Assembly: GCA_963662155.1 (NCBI GenBank)
Contig: OY759264.1
Coordinates: 11,246,931-11,310,930 of the forward strand
DNA from: Lamellibrachia columna
Taxonomy: Eukaryota; Annelida; Polychaeta; Sabellida; Siboglinidae
Direction: 5' to 3'
DNA: 64,000 bases
Shown here: positions 45,236 through 59,990 of the stretch, piece by piece
How positions within the stretch are numbered: position 1 is the stretch's first letter
Layout: the number at the start of each line of letters is the position of its first letter
Notes under the pieces: model-generated
Database searches by the model: none
Told to the model about the DNA's origin: nothing
What the model saw: only the letters and a program-made list of their open reading frames with translations
Made by a program: the position numbers and the translations under genes

Positions 45236-45295
45236 GGGACGGGAGACTCATTTTAAGACCAACATTGGTCGCAATCATTGGAGCCACCCATATTC
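45231..45295. repeat. Dispersed repeat B, second copy
   Basis: TATGGGACGGGAGACTCA, then GACCAACATTGGTCGCAATC and GGAGCCACCC, matching 30816-30890 block by block. The inner GACCAACNNTGGTCG is a near-palindrome. Confidence 0.65.
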
Positions 45296-45451
45296 TTAAA
45301 AGCAATGTTTTTTTTATCTAAACCACATTTCTAAATGTCATACCATCAGAATAAGAATGTTTATTTAGCTTAATCCTCCTTTAATGTAAATCATATATCA
45401 CAGAAACAATCCAAAGGATGTATAATAAAATTGTATCTGTATTTATTGCTA

Positions 45452-46209
45452 CATTCACTGGGTGCGAAATCAGCCATTTATTGCTACATTCACTGGGTGC
45501 GAAGTCAGCCATTTATTGCTACATTCACTGGGTGCGAAGTCAGCCATTTATTGCTACATTCACTGGGTGCGCAGTCAGCCATTTATTGCTACATTCACTG
45601 GGTGCGAAGCCAGCCAGCCATTTACTGCTACATTCACTGGGTGCGAAGTCAGCCAGTCATTTATTGCTACATTCACTGGGTGCGAAGCCAGCCAGCCATT
45701 TATTGCTACATTCACTGGGTGCGAAGCCAGCCAGCCATTTATTGCTACATTCACTGGGTGCGAAGCCAGCCAGCCATTTATTGCTACATTCACTGGGTGC
45801 GTAGTCAGCCAGCCATTTATTGCTATATTCACTGGGTGCGAAGCCAGCCAGCCATTTATTGCTACATTCACTGGGTGCGAAGCCAGCCGGCCATTTATTG
45901 CTATATTCACCGGGTGCGAAGCCAGCCAGCCATTTATTGCTACATTCACTGGGTGCGAAGCCAGCCAGCTATTTATTGCTATATTCACTGGGTGCGAATC
46001 CAGCCAGCCATTTATTGCTACATTCACTGGGTGCGAAGCCAGCCAGCCATTTATTGCTACATTCACTTCGTGCGAAGCCAGCCAGCCATTTATTGCTACA
46101 TTCACTGGGTGCGAAGCCAGCCAGCCATTTATTGCTACATTCACTGGGTGCGAAGCCAGCCAGCCATTTATTGCTACATTCACTGGGTGCGAAGCCAGCC
46201 AGCCATTTC
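45452..46209. repeat. 39-bp minisatellite
   Basis: About 20 copies. Early units are 35 bp and later ones 39 bp through an added CCAG; each contains ATTTATTGCTACATTCACTG and GGGTGCGAAG. The 39-bp unit keeps three plus-strand frames open for up to 260 codons, and one of them runs on into a hydrophobic segment (46230-46300). I regard the frames as by-products. Confidence 0.96.
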
Positions 46210-46589
46210 GTGAACCAACATAGTATCGGTGGACCGCTGCTTTTGACATTTTTGCTTATTGGATTGCTCGGAGCCCTGACTCTGTATCTGCTTCGCATCC
46301 GTCGTCAGTCAAATGCCACCAGTAGCAGGTCATTCAAGCGTTGAAAGGCATTAGGTTTGCCCAGGCGTGACTTGCACAGCCAGGTGGCTGGTCGTTACCT
46401 GCTTCATTGTCTACCTCCACACACGGATATCTTGCTGTCTCTGAGTTTCATGACAGCAGTGTCTGGCCAGAATACATCAGTATTCGTAGATTTCGCTTCA
46501 GGAGCATGCGTAGTAAGACTGGATTTTGATCTTTTCTGACAGAAACTACTCTTTGAAATATGGTCAGTCACTTTACTATTTATAGTTAA

Positions 46590-48720
46590 AACTGTACGGA
46601 CTTTGGCTCATTCAAGCCTGAATATGTCTCGGAACTCATCAAAACACATGATTTTGTTTTACTCCAGGAACATTAGTTAAGAGAATCACAATTTCATAGG
46701 ATTAAAAACGTACCATGTGATAAAAATATTAGTATTTTATCTCATGATGTTTCTGGAATAGATAACCATGATTTTTTTAAGTGACAGAACATATGGTGGA
46801 TGTTCTATTTTATGGAATAATTCCTTGAACTGTATTATAAGTCATGATCTCATGATCATGATCTCTCTAATATAATATGTGCAGTTAATATAACTACACA
46901 CAACATGTCATTATTACTTTTTAATGTGTACATGCCATGTGATATCATATATAATGATGATCTGTATTGCGATATTTTCAGTGAAATTATGAGTGTATGT
47001 AGTATAATGAACTGTTCTAGCTTCATCATTGGAGGTGATCTGAATACTTCTTTTCAGCATGTATCTTCAAATTTAGCAAAATATTTAAATCACATAATAT
47101 GTGATAATGTATCAATTAAACCATGCATTGATTTTGAAGGGAATAATGTTTGTCATACATTTACTAGTCCTCTGAACAATTGTACACGTGTCATTGATAA
47201 TTTCTTGTTAAATAATATACTCTTTGACCATATGTTGGACTATTATAGTATGCACGATGGTGTAAATTTGTCATTTCGTTCGCCACTGGTTATTTCCAAA
47301 ATCGTAGATGTTAATTACTTACTGTCATCATCTACGGTTTATAGATCTAGACCTAAATGTTAATTACTTACCGTCATCATCTAGGGTTTATAGATCTAGA
47401 CCTAAATAGCAAGAAGCTTCAGATTGTAACCTAATTCAATACAGTACAGCCTTAGGAAAACTGATTGATGAACTATCTACACCGTGGCATTCTCTGAAAT
47501 ATCGCGATACAAATTGTCCAAATAGGTTAGCACATTGTAAATATATTCAGATGTTTCATGTTTCAACAATACATTGTTGTATTAGAGCGTCTCGGGACAT
47601 CAAACCATATACGTCAAAACAATGTAAGCCTAACATAACCGCGGGTTGGAATGTGTACGTTACGCCTTACAGAGAAGCATACCTTTTCTTTCATAGTGTC
47701 TGGAAAGATTGTGGTTCTCCTTGCAATGCTCTCATTGCCGATGTCATGCGTTAATCACACTCTTAATACCACAGAGCTGTTCGTTTTGTTAAACATATTC
47801 AAAATAATGTTAAAAAAGAAAGAATGTCTACAGTCTTACTTGGAAATAAAACTAGGGACTTCTGGAAATAAGTGGGTAAAGTCAATAAGACAAATACTAT
47901 GTTACCTGGTTGATGATGTAACAGGGGGACGAAAATATATACAAACATTTTGCTACTAAATATGACGAACTGTATAATTCAGTAGCTTACAGTGAAGAAG
48001 ATATGTCTTCATTTTTACAAAATGTATATTTTACTTTGATGGTACATTGAAAGTGAAAAATAGTAAAAAAAAGGTTGCATTTAGGCCGCACTATTGGTCA
48101 TAGTATGCACCAGGCTATGGCTAAAGATGTGTCTTGATTTCATATGACGGTTTCATATGACGGTACAAAGTACAAAACGTGAATTATATATATCATACTG
48201 TACTTCCTTCTGTATGTATCTGGAACTAGATAAATATGTAGATGAGTTTTATACTACATGGCGCAAGGGTGTCAGGAATTTTAATCTGAAATCAATATGA
48301 ATATGATCTCTCGTCTAGCTTGTCACGGTAGTAGCTCACATATATCTAAAAGTTTCAATTACATATCTTCACAATTCAAACTTGATGCCACGACCTTCTG
48401 TAATATGAACATTTAATTATTTTTATGATCTCATTAAAAACCAATATCAAGTAGGGCTGGATGAGAAACGATTAGATAAAGTTTCGTTTGCTCTCATTAG
48501 TAGTATAGCTAATCTTCTTTTTGTCTTGTGTATACTGTTGCCAATGCTTTGAATATACGTTCCAATCAATCTGATAAAATATGGATGTGTTGTATAACAT
48601 AGAGAATGCGTGTAGCACTTTTTTTTTTAGTCAAAGAAGAGTTGCTCTCATTGCTCTGTGTTTTATGTACCCAGTAAACATTGTGTTAACTCAATTGTAC
48701 ACATTGTTGTATGAATAAAT
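46590..48720 (+). pseudogene. Decayed non-LTR retrotransposon, reverse transcriptase core missing
   Basis: With several frame shifts and stops, the plus strand encodes the start of an apurinic-type endonuclease at about 46600-46680 (EYVSELIKTHDFVLLQEH) and its middle (LLLFNVYMPCD, then IIGGDLNTSF) at 46905-47363. A linker follows, with GWNVYVTPYREAYLFFHSVW at 47646 and YHRAVRFVKHIQNN-like words to about 47880. I found no xADD box or other reverse transcriptase core motif before the tail at about 48560, so the catalytic part seems deleted. A 49-bp internal tandem duplication lies at 47310-47405. It differs from the CR1-like elements in this window. It ends about 70 bp before the receptor's first coding exon. 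Confidence 0.75.
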
Positions 48721-48769
48721 ATATTATCATAAGAGCCATATATCAAAACTATGTTTAATAAATGTGCTT

Positions 48770-48792
48770 TATACTAAGTTGTATACCCGCAG
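48770..48792 (+). other. Branch point and splice acceptor before first coding exon
   Basis: TACTAAG at 48772-48778 closely matches a branch-point consensus and is followed 14 bp later by CCCGCAG ending at 48792. If used, the coding exon starts at 48793 with the ATG ten bases inside, and one or more 5' noncoding exons lie upstream. The in-frame ATG at 48764 would then be intronic. Confidence 0.5.
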
Positions 48793-48802
48793 ACTCATCA
48801 AC

Positions 48803-52670
<3,868 letters not shown>

Positions 52671-53018
52671 GCAATCGTCACGTGCGTCATCACGTGTGAT
52701 GACGTCATGCTAGACTGCACATCCGGGCATGCTCGGCAGGTATCACGTGATACTACGCTAAACATGGGTATTACATCTGCACCAGATAGCGATAGGGTAA
52801 AAGATGAGGACATATTACATATTGTGTTATTTTCTTCACGTTAACCGTAAACGTTCCCTAGCGGTGTAAACGTGCAAACTTCCGTCGGGCCCGGTTCCAT
52901 ACAATCAGACGTCTCCGGTACACACACGAATCTACGTTTGTGTAATATAAGCATCGGGTGCGGTAGCAAAGTGGTAGCAAAGTGGTAGCAAAGTGGTACG
53001 ATGTGGAACTGCTGTGTG

Positions 53019-53325
53019 GGGCGTGGTGGAGTTGCGGTTAGAACAATGGACTTTCATTCGAGATCACAGGGGTTCGAATCGTCTTGTTTCGAAGCTTGTG
53101 TAGTTTCATTCGTTCTACGTCGCTTCAGTTCACTCGACTGTCTACATGTGTACCTGGCAGTGGTGGGGCAGTGAACGAATAATCTTCGCGCAGTAATTGC
53201 AGCGGGGCTGAATGCTTCCCAGATACGTCGAGTTGGTGTTGGAAGGAACAGGTCTGTATTTAAAGCATAAAACGCTTTGAGTAGTCCCAAGGTTCGAATA
53301 CTGCGCTATATAAGAATGTACATTT
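53019..53325 (+). mobile_element. tRNA-derived SINE, near complete
   Basis: A tRNA-like head with an A-box region at 53021-53045 (GCGTGGTGGAGTTGCGGTTA) and a B-box GGTTCGAATC at 53071-53080. A body follows with TTCAGTTCACTC, GCGCAGTAATTGCAGC and GGAACAGGTCTGTATTTAAA, then a 3' end near CTGCGCTATATAAGAATGTA. The body is shared with 58308-58505. A GTAGCAAAGTG triplication precedes it at 52972-53000. Confidence 0.8.
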
Positions 53326-53423
53326 TATCGATACAATGTAGGACTACCAATCGAGATATTGGTAGTCTATTTTGGCTGTCGTTCGGAGCGCGGCTAATGT
53401 CGTTCACTCCGCGTTGTCCGTGT

Positions 53424-53560
53424 ACACTGGGCTGTACAACGTACACTGGGCTGTACAACGTACACTCGGCTTACAACGTACACCCGGTTGTACAACGTAC
53501 ACTCAGCTGTACAACGTACACTCGGCTGTACAACGTACACTCGGCTGTACAAAGGAGAAT
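53424..53560. repeat. 18-19-bp tandem repeat
   Basis: About seven copies of TGTACAACGTACACTCGGC, varying at the GG(G)CTG part. TGTACA is palindromic, so each unit has dyad symmetry. Confidence 0.92.
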
Positions 53561-53951
53561 TCGTTACAGGCAACATTCGTTACAGGAACTACATGAACAA
53601 CACTACTTTCGCGCATTGGTTGCAGGTCGATTACTGTGTAGCAGAGAACAGAAGAAGCTATGGGTGGAAGTATACATCACTTAGATGTGTCGTAACGGCT
53701 AAACAAATGTACACGACTGTTACCTTTATTTCCATGACTCCATAAGAAAGGATTTTTATTTTAGTGTGTCCAAGTAATAATAACTAGTCTATTTACGTTG
53801 GAGCTTTACAGCATATTACACACGTTATTGTGTATTAGGTTAATCAGAGCTGTCCACGTCGCAATGAAAGGTGTCTAAATTAGTTTATATAATATATAAA
53901 TAATGTCGGGAGCGACTGCTTTCAAAAAGACAAGATTGTTATGACTGTGGT

Positions 53952-54151
53952 NNNNNNNNNNNNNNNNNNNNNNNNNNNNNNNNNNNNNNNNNNNNNNNNN
54001 NNNNNNNNNNNNNNNNNNNNNNNNNNNNNNNNNNNNNNNNNNNNNNNNNNNNNNNNNNNNNNNNNNNNNNNNNNNNNNNNNNNNNNNNNNNNNNNNNNNN
54101 NNNNNNNNNNNNNNNNNNNNNNNNNNNNNNNNNNNNNNNNNNNNNNNNNNN
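53952..54151. other. Assembly gap (200 N)
   Basis: A run of exactly 200 N directly abutting a GA-rich tract. The round length suggests a placeholder, so the true distance is unknown. Confidence 0.99.
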
Positions 54152-54376
54152 AGAGAGAGAGATATAGAGGTAGAGAGAGAGAGAGGTAGAGAGAGAGAGA
54201 GAGAGGGAGAGAGAGGGAGAGGGGGGGAGGGAGAGAGAGAGGTAGAGAGAGATGGAGACAGAGAGAGAGAGAGAGAGGTAGAGAGAGAGAGAGGAGAGAG
54301 AGAAATAGAGAGAGAGAGAGAGAGAGACAGAGAGAGAGGTAGAGAGAGAGGAGAGAGAGAGAGAAATAGAGAGAGA

Positions 54377-54422
<46 letters not shown>

Positions 54423-54425
54423 AAG
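54152..54425. repeat. GA-rich polypurine tract
   Basis: (GA)n with GGTAGA, AATAGA and GGGAGA variants, adjoining the gap, which probably failed to assemble because of it. Confidence 0.97.
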
Positions 54426-55367
54426 GCAGATAAAGAGATACAAAAAGAGACAGAGATATACATCCTCAGCCAAAGAGTACGACTGCACACGGAGATTAAC
54501 TGACAAATCGAAAAGGTCACTCCAGTATGAATGAGCCAGATATGATGTATGTTACATTACAGTTCCTATTAAAGTGGTCGTCTGTCTCCATTGCTCTTCC
54601 ATGTACCGTGTTTGACCCGCGCGATCGACCTCAGATGGCAGCTATTTAGTAGCCGTACGCGATTTAACGGGCATATGTTGTTTGACATAAGTTCCCAGTA
54701 ATACCCAAGTGCGTCCATATATGTCACATAAAGTGTCACCGACTGCAGACATGTAGCGACGACGGGCCAGTAAGACGTCGCCAGTGCACCAGCAAATGTC
54801 AGCAAGGCGCCGACAGTCTTGCCCACGTGACAGACACGCACGTGACCAGATGGTCTTCTTCGAATACTTCAATATTTCGAGAAAACTGCCCTACTTTGAC
54901 AAACGATGAACAATTTATTCATTACAAGATGAACCTTTCTTAATATTTGGTTTATCCGACATCGATCACACTGAAAGCCTTAAAAAGCATAATTTACCCT
55001 CTTATTGCCCGGGTGTGGCACAAATCTATTCGAGGTAATTTTTCACGAGGCGGGGTTGTTTACCCTACGCTCAACCCCAACTTGCAGCACCAGGAGACCC
55101 AATTAGTCTGACCTCTACCCTTAATTTAATTTAACAAATCCGGTTGGGTGACCCGACCAGTAGTACAAGCCTCCTACCAGCAAAGTCTGCGTCGTCACGG
55201 AGGTACACATTCTACCCCGACACGACATTTAACGATTTCATGAGAGGACAAAATAAATCATCACACTCGTAAATGTCTGACGAGCAATTGCTAAATGTAT
55301 TCTATGTTTTCAAACACAACTCACTGTATTGCCGCATACCGCAGATCTGGCTCCAAGAATAACGGCA
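54426..55367. other. Noncoding, nothing recognised
   Basis: No supportable gene or element. The minus frames at 54569-54872 overlap one another and carry no known motif. Confidence 0.4.
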
Positions 55368-55818
55368 ACGTATATAGGACAGAACGTGTATAGAACAGAA
55401 CGTGTATAGGACAGAACGTGTATAGGACAGAACATATATAGGACAGAACGTGTATAGGAGAGAACGTATATACGACAGAATGTGTATAGGACAGAACGTA
55501 TATAGGACATAACATATATAGGACAGAACGTGTATTGGACAGAACGTGAATAGGACAGAACGTGTATATGACAGAACGTATATAGGACAGAACGTGTATA
55601 GGGCAGAACGTATATAGGACAGAACGTATATAGGACAGAACGTATATAGGACAGAACGTGTATAGGACAGAACGTGTATAGGACAGAACGTATATAGGAC
55701 AGAACGTATATAGGACATAACGTGTATAGGACAGAACGTATATAGGACAGAACGTGTATAGGACAGAACGTATATAGGACAGAACGTATATAGGACAGAA
55801 AGTATATAGGACAGTCTT
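55368..55818. repeat. 16-bp minisatellite
   Basis: About 28 copies of GTATATAGGACAGAAC or GTGTATAGGACAGAAC in mixed order. Confidence 0.97.
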
Positions 55819-55984
55819 TAGGAGTAGCTAAAAGCCGCCCTCTTTACATACTTCATTCATTCGAACAGACATGCAATTTTCGCGGCAAGCATTCAACCAC
55901 ACTGTATAAGATGCGGGAAAGTGATTTTTTTCATTTGTACATCCTTCAATGCTACCGCTGAGAGGTCGGCAAATAATAATAATA

Positions 55985-56100
55985 AAAATAATAATAATGA
56001 TCAATGATGATAATGAGTAAAAATAATAAATTAGGCACTTATTACACGCCGTATATCTGGGTAGAAACCTGCTCAAAGGCGATACAAGGTGTATATGTAA
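55985..56100. repeat. Dispersed repeat related to 34245-34312
   Basis: After an (AATA)n run: GGCACTTATTACACGCCGTA, GGGTAGAAACCTGCTCAAAG, GCGATACAAGGTGTATA. Same layout of paired GCGC-type boxes around a GTGCTC/CTGCTC block. Flanked 3' by degenerate AAGATAAAT repeats. Confidence 0.45.
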
Positions 56101-56704
56101 GATAAATCAAGATAAATTTAAATAAATTAAAATAAGATAAACCAATTAGATAAGATAAAACCAATTAAATAAGATACAAACTATTAAATAAGCTTAATTC
56201 AAGTATAATGAGTTAAAAACAGTTAGTTACTAAGTTAAATAAGTAAAAGTTCTTTACGTGTCATTAAAACAACATTGCTGCTAAATAAAGTAATGTCCCG
56301 AAGGCGCAAGAAACATGTGTCTTTAAAGATGTCTTGAACGCAATAAATCGATAACGTCTACGCTGTTAAAGGCAGCAAGATGACTCGAGTACTAGCTTGA
56401 TTGAAACGTTCTGCCACTGCGCTACCGCGACAGTTATTGGTTGAACCAGCTAAGACAAGGAATCTACACGCTGCCACTCGCTGTAGTGACTTGCTGTTGT
56501 ACGTGTTGCCGTCAATACCGGAAATCCCGTCAGGGGGCGCGACTGTCTCCACATAGAACGATATATAAATACCTACCGATGCTAGCACTGTGAACATCAC
56601 GGAAGCGTTCATGAGGCGTCTAAGTTAATTCTGCCAAATATATCGCATGAGTATACGATTGAATCAAAGTGGAAATATGTGTAAAAACTAAATTGAAAAA
56701 TATT

Positions 56705-56865
56705 TTATAACGCGGGTTACACATAGATGAACAATTGTTGGACTTTCGATAATCCAAATGTTTCGATAATCCAAATGTTTCGATAATCCAAATGCCAACT
56801 TTCCGACTGTTTGCTTTGGATGGCGATATGTTAAATCTGGATAAATCTGGTTAAATCTCCCGCCA
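56705..56865 (+). mobile_element. CR1/L2-like LINE 3' UTR fragment, plus strand
   Basis: GCGGGTTACACATAGATGAA, TTGTTGGACTTTCGATAATC, then TTTGGATGGCGATATGTTAA and three TAAATCTGG-type terminal repeats. It is the only member of this family here in plus orientation. A CGATAATCCAAATGTTT unit (17 bp) is triplicated inside it. Confidence 0.75.
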
Positions 56866-57047
56866 CAAGTCGGTAATGCTTGCTTACGAGAATCGGCTAT
56901 GACGATGAAGACGACTTCCGGAACCATGAGTGTCACATGCATGATATGCTTATTTACTCCGGGTTCATGTCATACAAATGAAGTGCCAGTGGTGTTGAGA
57001 CGGTACGCCCCTTTTGTTGTGATTTTTTGCTCCCAGACAAATATTTT

Positions 57048-57569
57048 TTATCAGGGAAATGGGCATGTTTTTGGCAACATGTGACGGAGAGCATCTCCCA
57101 TATTGATGTTTTTTATCAGGGAAATGGGCATGTTTTTGGCAACATGTGACGGAGAGCATCTCCCATATTGATGTTTTTTATCAGGGAAATGGGCATGTTT
57201 TTGGCAACATGTGACGGAGAGCATCTCCCATATTGATGTTTTATATCAGGGAAATGGGCATGTTTTTGGCAACATGTGACGGAGAGCATCTCCCATATTG
57301 ATGTTTTTTATCAGGGAAATGGGCATGTTTTTGGCAACATGTGACGGAGAGCATCTCCCATATTGATGTTTTTTATCAGGGAAATGGGCATGTTTTTGGC
57401 AACATGTGACGGAGAGCATCTCCCATATTGATGTTTTTTATCAGGGAAATGGGCATGTTTTTGGCAACATGTGACGGAGAGCATCTCCCATATTGATGTT
57501 TTTTATCAGGGAAATGGGCATGTTTTTGGCAACATGTGACGGAGAGCATCTCCCATATTGATGTTTTTC
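57048..57569. repeat. 65-bp minisatellite
   Basis: Eight copies with almost no differences; GGGCATG recurs at 57061, 57126, 57191 and so on. Each unit contains GGGCATGTTTTTGGCAACAT and GGAGAGCATCTCC, the latter a short perfect hairpin. The homogeneity suggests recent amplification or active homogenisation. Confidence 0.97.
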
Positions 57570-57586
57570 AGAAACAATTGTAAGAT

Positions 57587-58279
57587 TTGACGAGAACTCT
57601 GGTCAGTGACGTTGTATGCAACAACGTGTGCCACTGTGATAACATCCAAATCGTTATGTTGCACACAGAACTAGAACATGGTCGCCTATGGAAAAGCAAA
57701 TATAGATCTGTCTCCATTTGCGGATGTTTAATCAACGTTATTTATATTAAACGTCGTGTTGATTTAATCACCGATTACCAGACGGCGCTTGATGAGTAGT
57801 AGCCCCGAGTGGCAGGTTGACGAGACGACTGGTATTTTATTTTTCGTCGAGGTGGCCAGGCAGTTTCCGGTGCACCTGGATAATATTAAACTCAATGTAA
57901 GCGCCAGTGATTTTTATACGGTGCCCCTTTTGAAGATTGTTTGCACCGTGAAAAAGTTGTTTCTGACCAGGAAAAAGGGTCTATTTTCAGACAACGACAC
58001 TTCTGCCCCGCTCATGATTACATGCCTAGTTGCCAGTTAGCGGAATACTCGTGTGTCAATTACGGAAGGATCCCCGGTGTACCAATTACGGAAGGATCCC
58101 CGGTGTACGAAGACAGAATCCGTTTTTTTGCCACAAATCACGGGCATCATTTTCTAAGTGATTTTCTCGAAAACGAAAGTATAGGATTTGTCGAAAACGC
58201 TTCACCAGGTCGGAGAGGCAGGACGCAGATCAAAGCGTACTGGTTGTATCGTAACCGAATCATAACTTTGCTCAGATAG
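57587..58279 (+). other. Unassigned plus-strand open frames
   Basis: Three consecutive plus frames (70, 83 and 112 codons) cover this stretch almost without a gap, with frame changes near 57790 and 57945. A 25-bp duplication at 58053-58105 (AATTACGGAAGGATCCCCGG) lies inside the third. No domain recognised. It could be a frame-disrupted gene remnant or chance. Confidence 0.2.
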
Positions 58280-58307
58280 ATAAATAATTTCACAATTATT
58301 CCCTTTA

Positions 58308-58505
58308 ACTGCAGTTTCGAAGCTTGGTCTTGGACAATTTCGTTTAGTCCACGTTACTTCAGTTCACTCAGCTGTATAAATGAGTTTTCGCGCAGTAATT
58401 GCAGCGTGGCGGAATGCTTCCCGGAGAAGTCGAACTAGTGTTTGAAGGAACAGGTTCGCCAGGTTGTGAAGTGTATAGTGCTTTGAGCGGTCTTACGAAC
58501 AGGAT
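58308..58505 (+). mobile_element. SINE body, second copy, head missing
   Basis: Matches 53090-53290: TTTCGAAGCTTG, TTACTTCAGTTCACTCAGCT, GCGCAGTAATTGCAGCGTGG, CGGAATGCTTCCCGGAGA, GAAGGAACAGGTTCG, TGCTTTGAGCGGTC. The tRNA-like head and the ATATAAG tail are not present. Confidence 0.75.
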
Positions 58506-58739
58506 ACGCGCTCGTTTTCTGAAAATCGACGTTTTTTGGACGGTATTGGTTTTAATTATTCACCGCCGTTGTGAAGGCGCTTGTCCGTGGCGTTCACTGT
58601 ACGTTGCATTGGCACATTACACGATTTCGGCGATATGCGTAACCAGCAATAAAACTTTAGTAGATGGATAACGAATCCTAGTGGAAATAAATGGGTATTA
58701 ATGACTGCATGGCGTGTCCATAAGCAAGACATAAATACG

Positions 58740-58945
58740 CAGCATGTTCACATACTGTTACATGTTCACATACTGTTACAGGTTCACATAGTGTTACATG
58801 TTCACATACTGTTACATGTTCACATACTGTTACATGTTCACATACTGTTACATGCTCACAAACTGTTATATGTTCACATACTGTTACATGTTCACATACT
58901 GTTACATGTTCACATACTGTTACATGTTCACATATTGTTACAATA
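58740..58945. repeat. 18-bp minisatellite
   Basis: About eleven copies of CATGTTCACATACTGTTA with few variants. Short frames on both strands are artefacts. Confidence 0.96.
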
Positions 58946-59218
58946 TTTCCGTGCTCGGTAATGATCACGGCGCTACGCTACGTTGGTTCGACGTTTCGAA
59001 TGTATACCCGTGGATAAAGTACAAGTTACACAAGGCATGTGTCTCAGACGGGCGTCCGCGCAGGCAGGAACACATACTCACATATACCGTATGACAATAT
59101 TGGCAAGATGGGATGAAACGATGGTGAAAACGGTCGGGTAACGACAGGTCTGTTCACGTTGCTGGTCTCAACTGATCTACGTAGAACTCGCAGCACTCAT
59201 CCTGATGAGCTCAGCTTA

Positions 59219-59313
59219 CCTTCTGTTACTTACCTTCTGTTACTTACCTTCTGTTACTTACCTTCTGTTACTTACCTTCTGTTACTTACCTTCTGTTACT
59301 TACCTTCTGTTAC
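59219..59313. repeat. 14-bp tandem repeat
   Basis: Seven copies of ACTTACCTTCTGTT. Confidence 0.97.
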
Positions 59314-59632
59314 TTCGCCAGGACCAGTGCAATACGGTTAAGTAATCGGTTTAACCTGAAACTGTACATAAAATAGACTACGTAATCTGAATTAAACGAC
59401 ACAGAACATGCATCTAAACACAACTACTGTGCGTGTGCGTGCGTGTGTGCGTGCGTGTGCATATGTATATGGATGTCTCAAGTCTCAAGTCTCTCAAGTG
59501 GTTTACTCCAAACAGCCCAAACTTGGGCTAACGCAGGAGTTTGTGGTGGACTGTGCGCATGCGCTGTGGGTGGTACATTCGATTAAAAGACTAGTATCAT
59601 TAAGGTTGCTGAGATGGGTTTTATCTGATAGT

Positions 59633-59638
59633 TTTATT
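59633..59638 (-). terminator. AATAAA polyadenylation-type signal beyond the LINE
   Basis: AATAAA on the minus strand about 140 bases past the LINE stop codon. Whether it lies inside the element or in the flank is unknown, since the only other copy lacks its 3' end. Confidence 0.3.
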
Positions 59639-59689
59639 TATTTTATGTATAGGATGTTTAACGAAAATTTTTAATAGGTTGGTTGTGTG

Positions 59690-59739
59690 TATGGATACTG
59701 TCGCTGCCTTGCCACATGCACACATAGACAGTCTCCATA
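59690..59739 (-). other. LINE 3' UTR hairpin
   Basis: Arms of 13 bases (59690-59702 and 59727-59739; TATGGATACTGTC against GACAGTCTCCATA) pair with one mismatch around a 24-base loop. Conserved 3' stem-loops are recognised by the reverse transcriptase in some CR1/L2-group LINEs; that role here is inference. Confidence 0.5.
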
Positions 59740-59776
59740 CCCACACCATGGATAAGTTTACGCTGAGCACTGTGTT

Positions 59777-59990
59777 TTAAAGGCAGTTTAGGTGAGGAGG
59801 TGTGGTGAAAGGGAGTTCCATAATAGCTTCTTGAAATGATTTTGGGTTTTTTATGTTGGTAATTTTTGATGGAATCATATTCCATATGCGAATGGCTCTG
59901 GGATAAAATGAAAAGACCATTGCATTTATACGACACTTGGGGGCTATGTATTGTCCACGGGTTCGAGAGCGAGTTAGTAGGCCCGGAGGG
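59777..59990 (-). pseudogene. LINE C-terminal region, out of frame with the main ORF
   Basis: In the frame after the C-tract the minus strand encodes GLLTRSRTRGQYIAPKCRIN, FYPRAIRIWNMIPS and a run to a TAA at 59777-59779. This is the typical C-terminal block (RTRGQ then a WN motif) of CR1/Jockey-group LINEs and is intact for about 69 codons. The upstream frame reaches it only if the C-tract were 13 or 16 bases instead of 15. Confidence 0.8.

Noticed and set aside
48764..48802. Upstream in-frame ATG as receptor start
   Set aside because: It lies before a good branch point and acceptor (48772-48792); the ATG at 48803 directly after is the better start, though an unspliced start cannot be excluded.
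53021..53092. Functional tRNA gene
   Set aside because: A- and B-box are present but the acceptor and anticodon stems are not complementary enough, and a SINE body follows.
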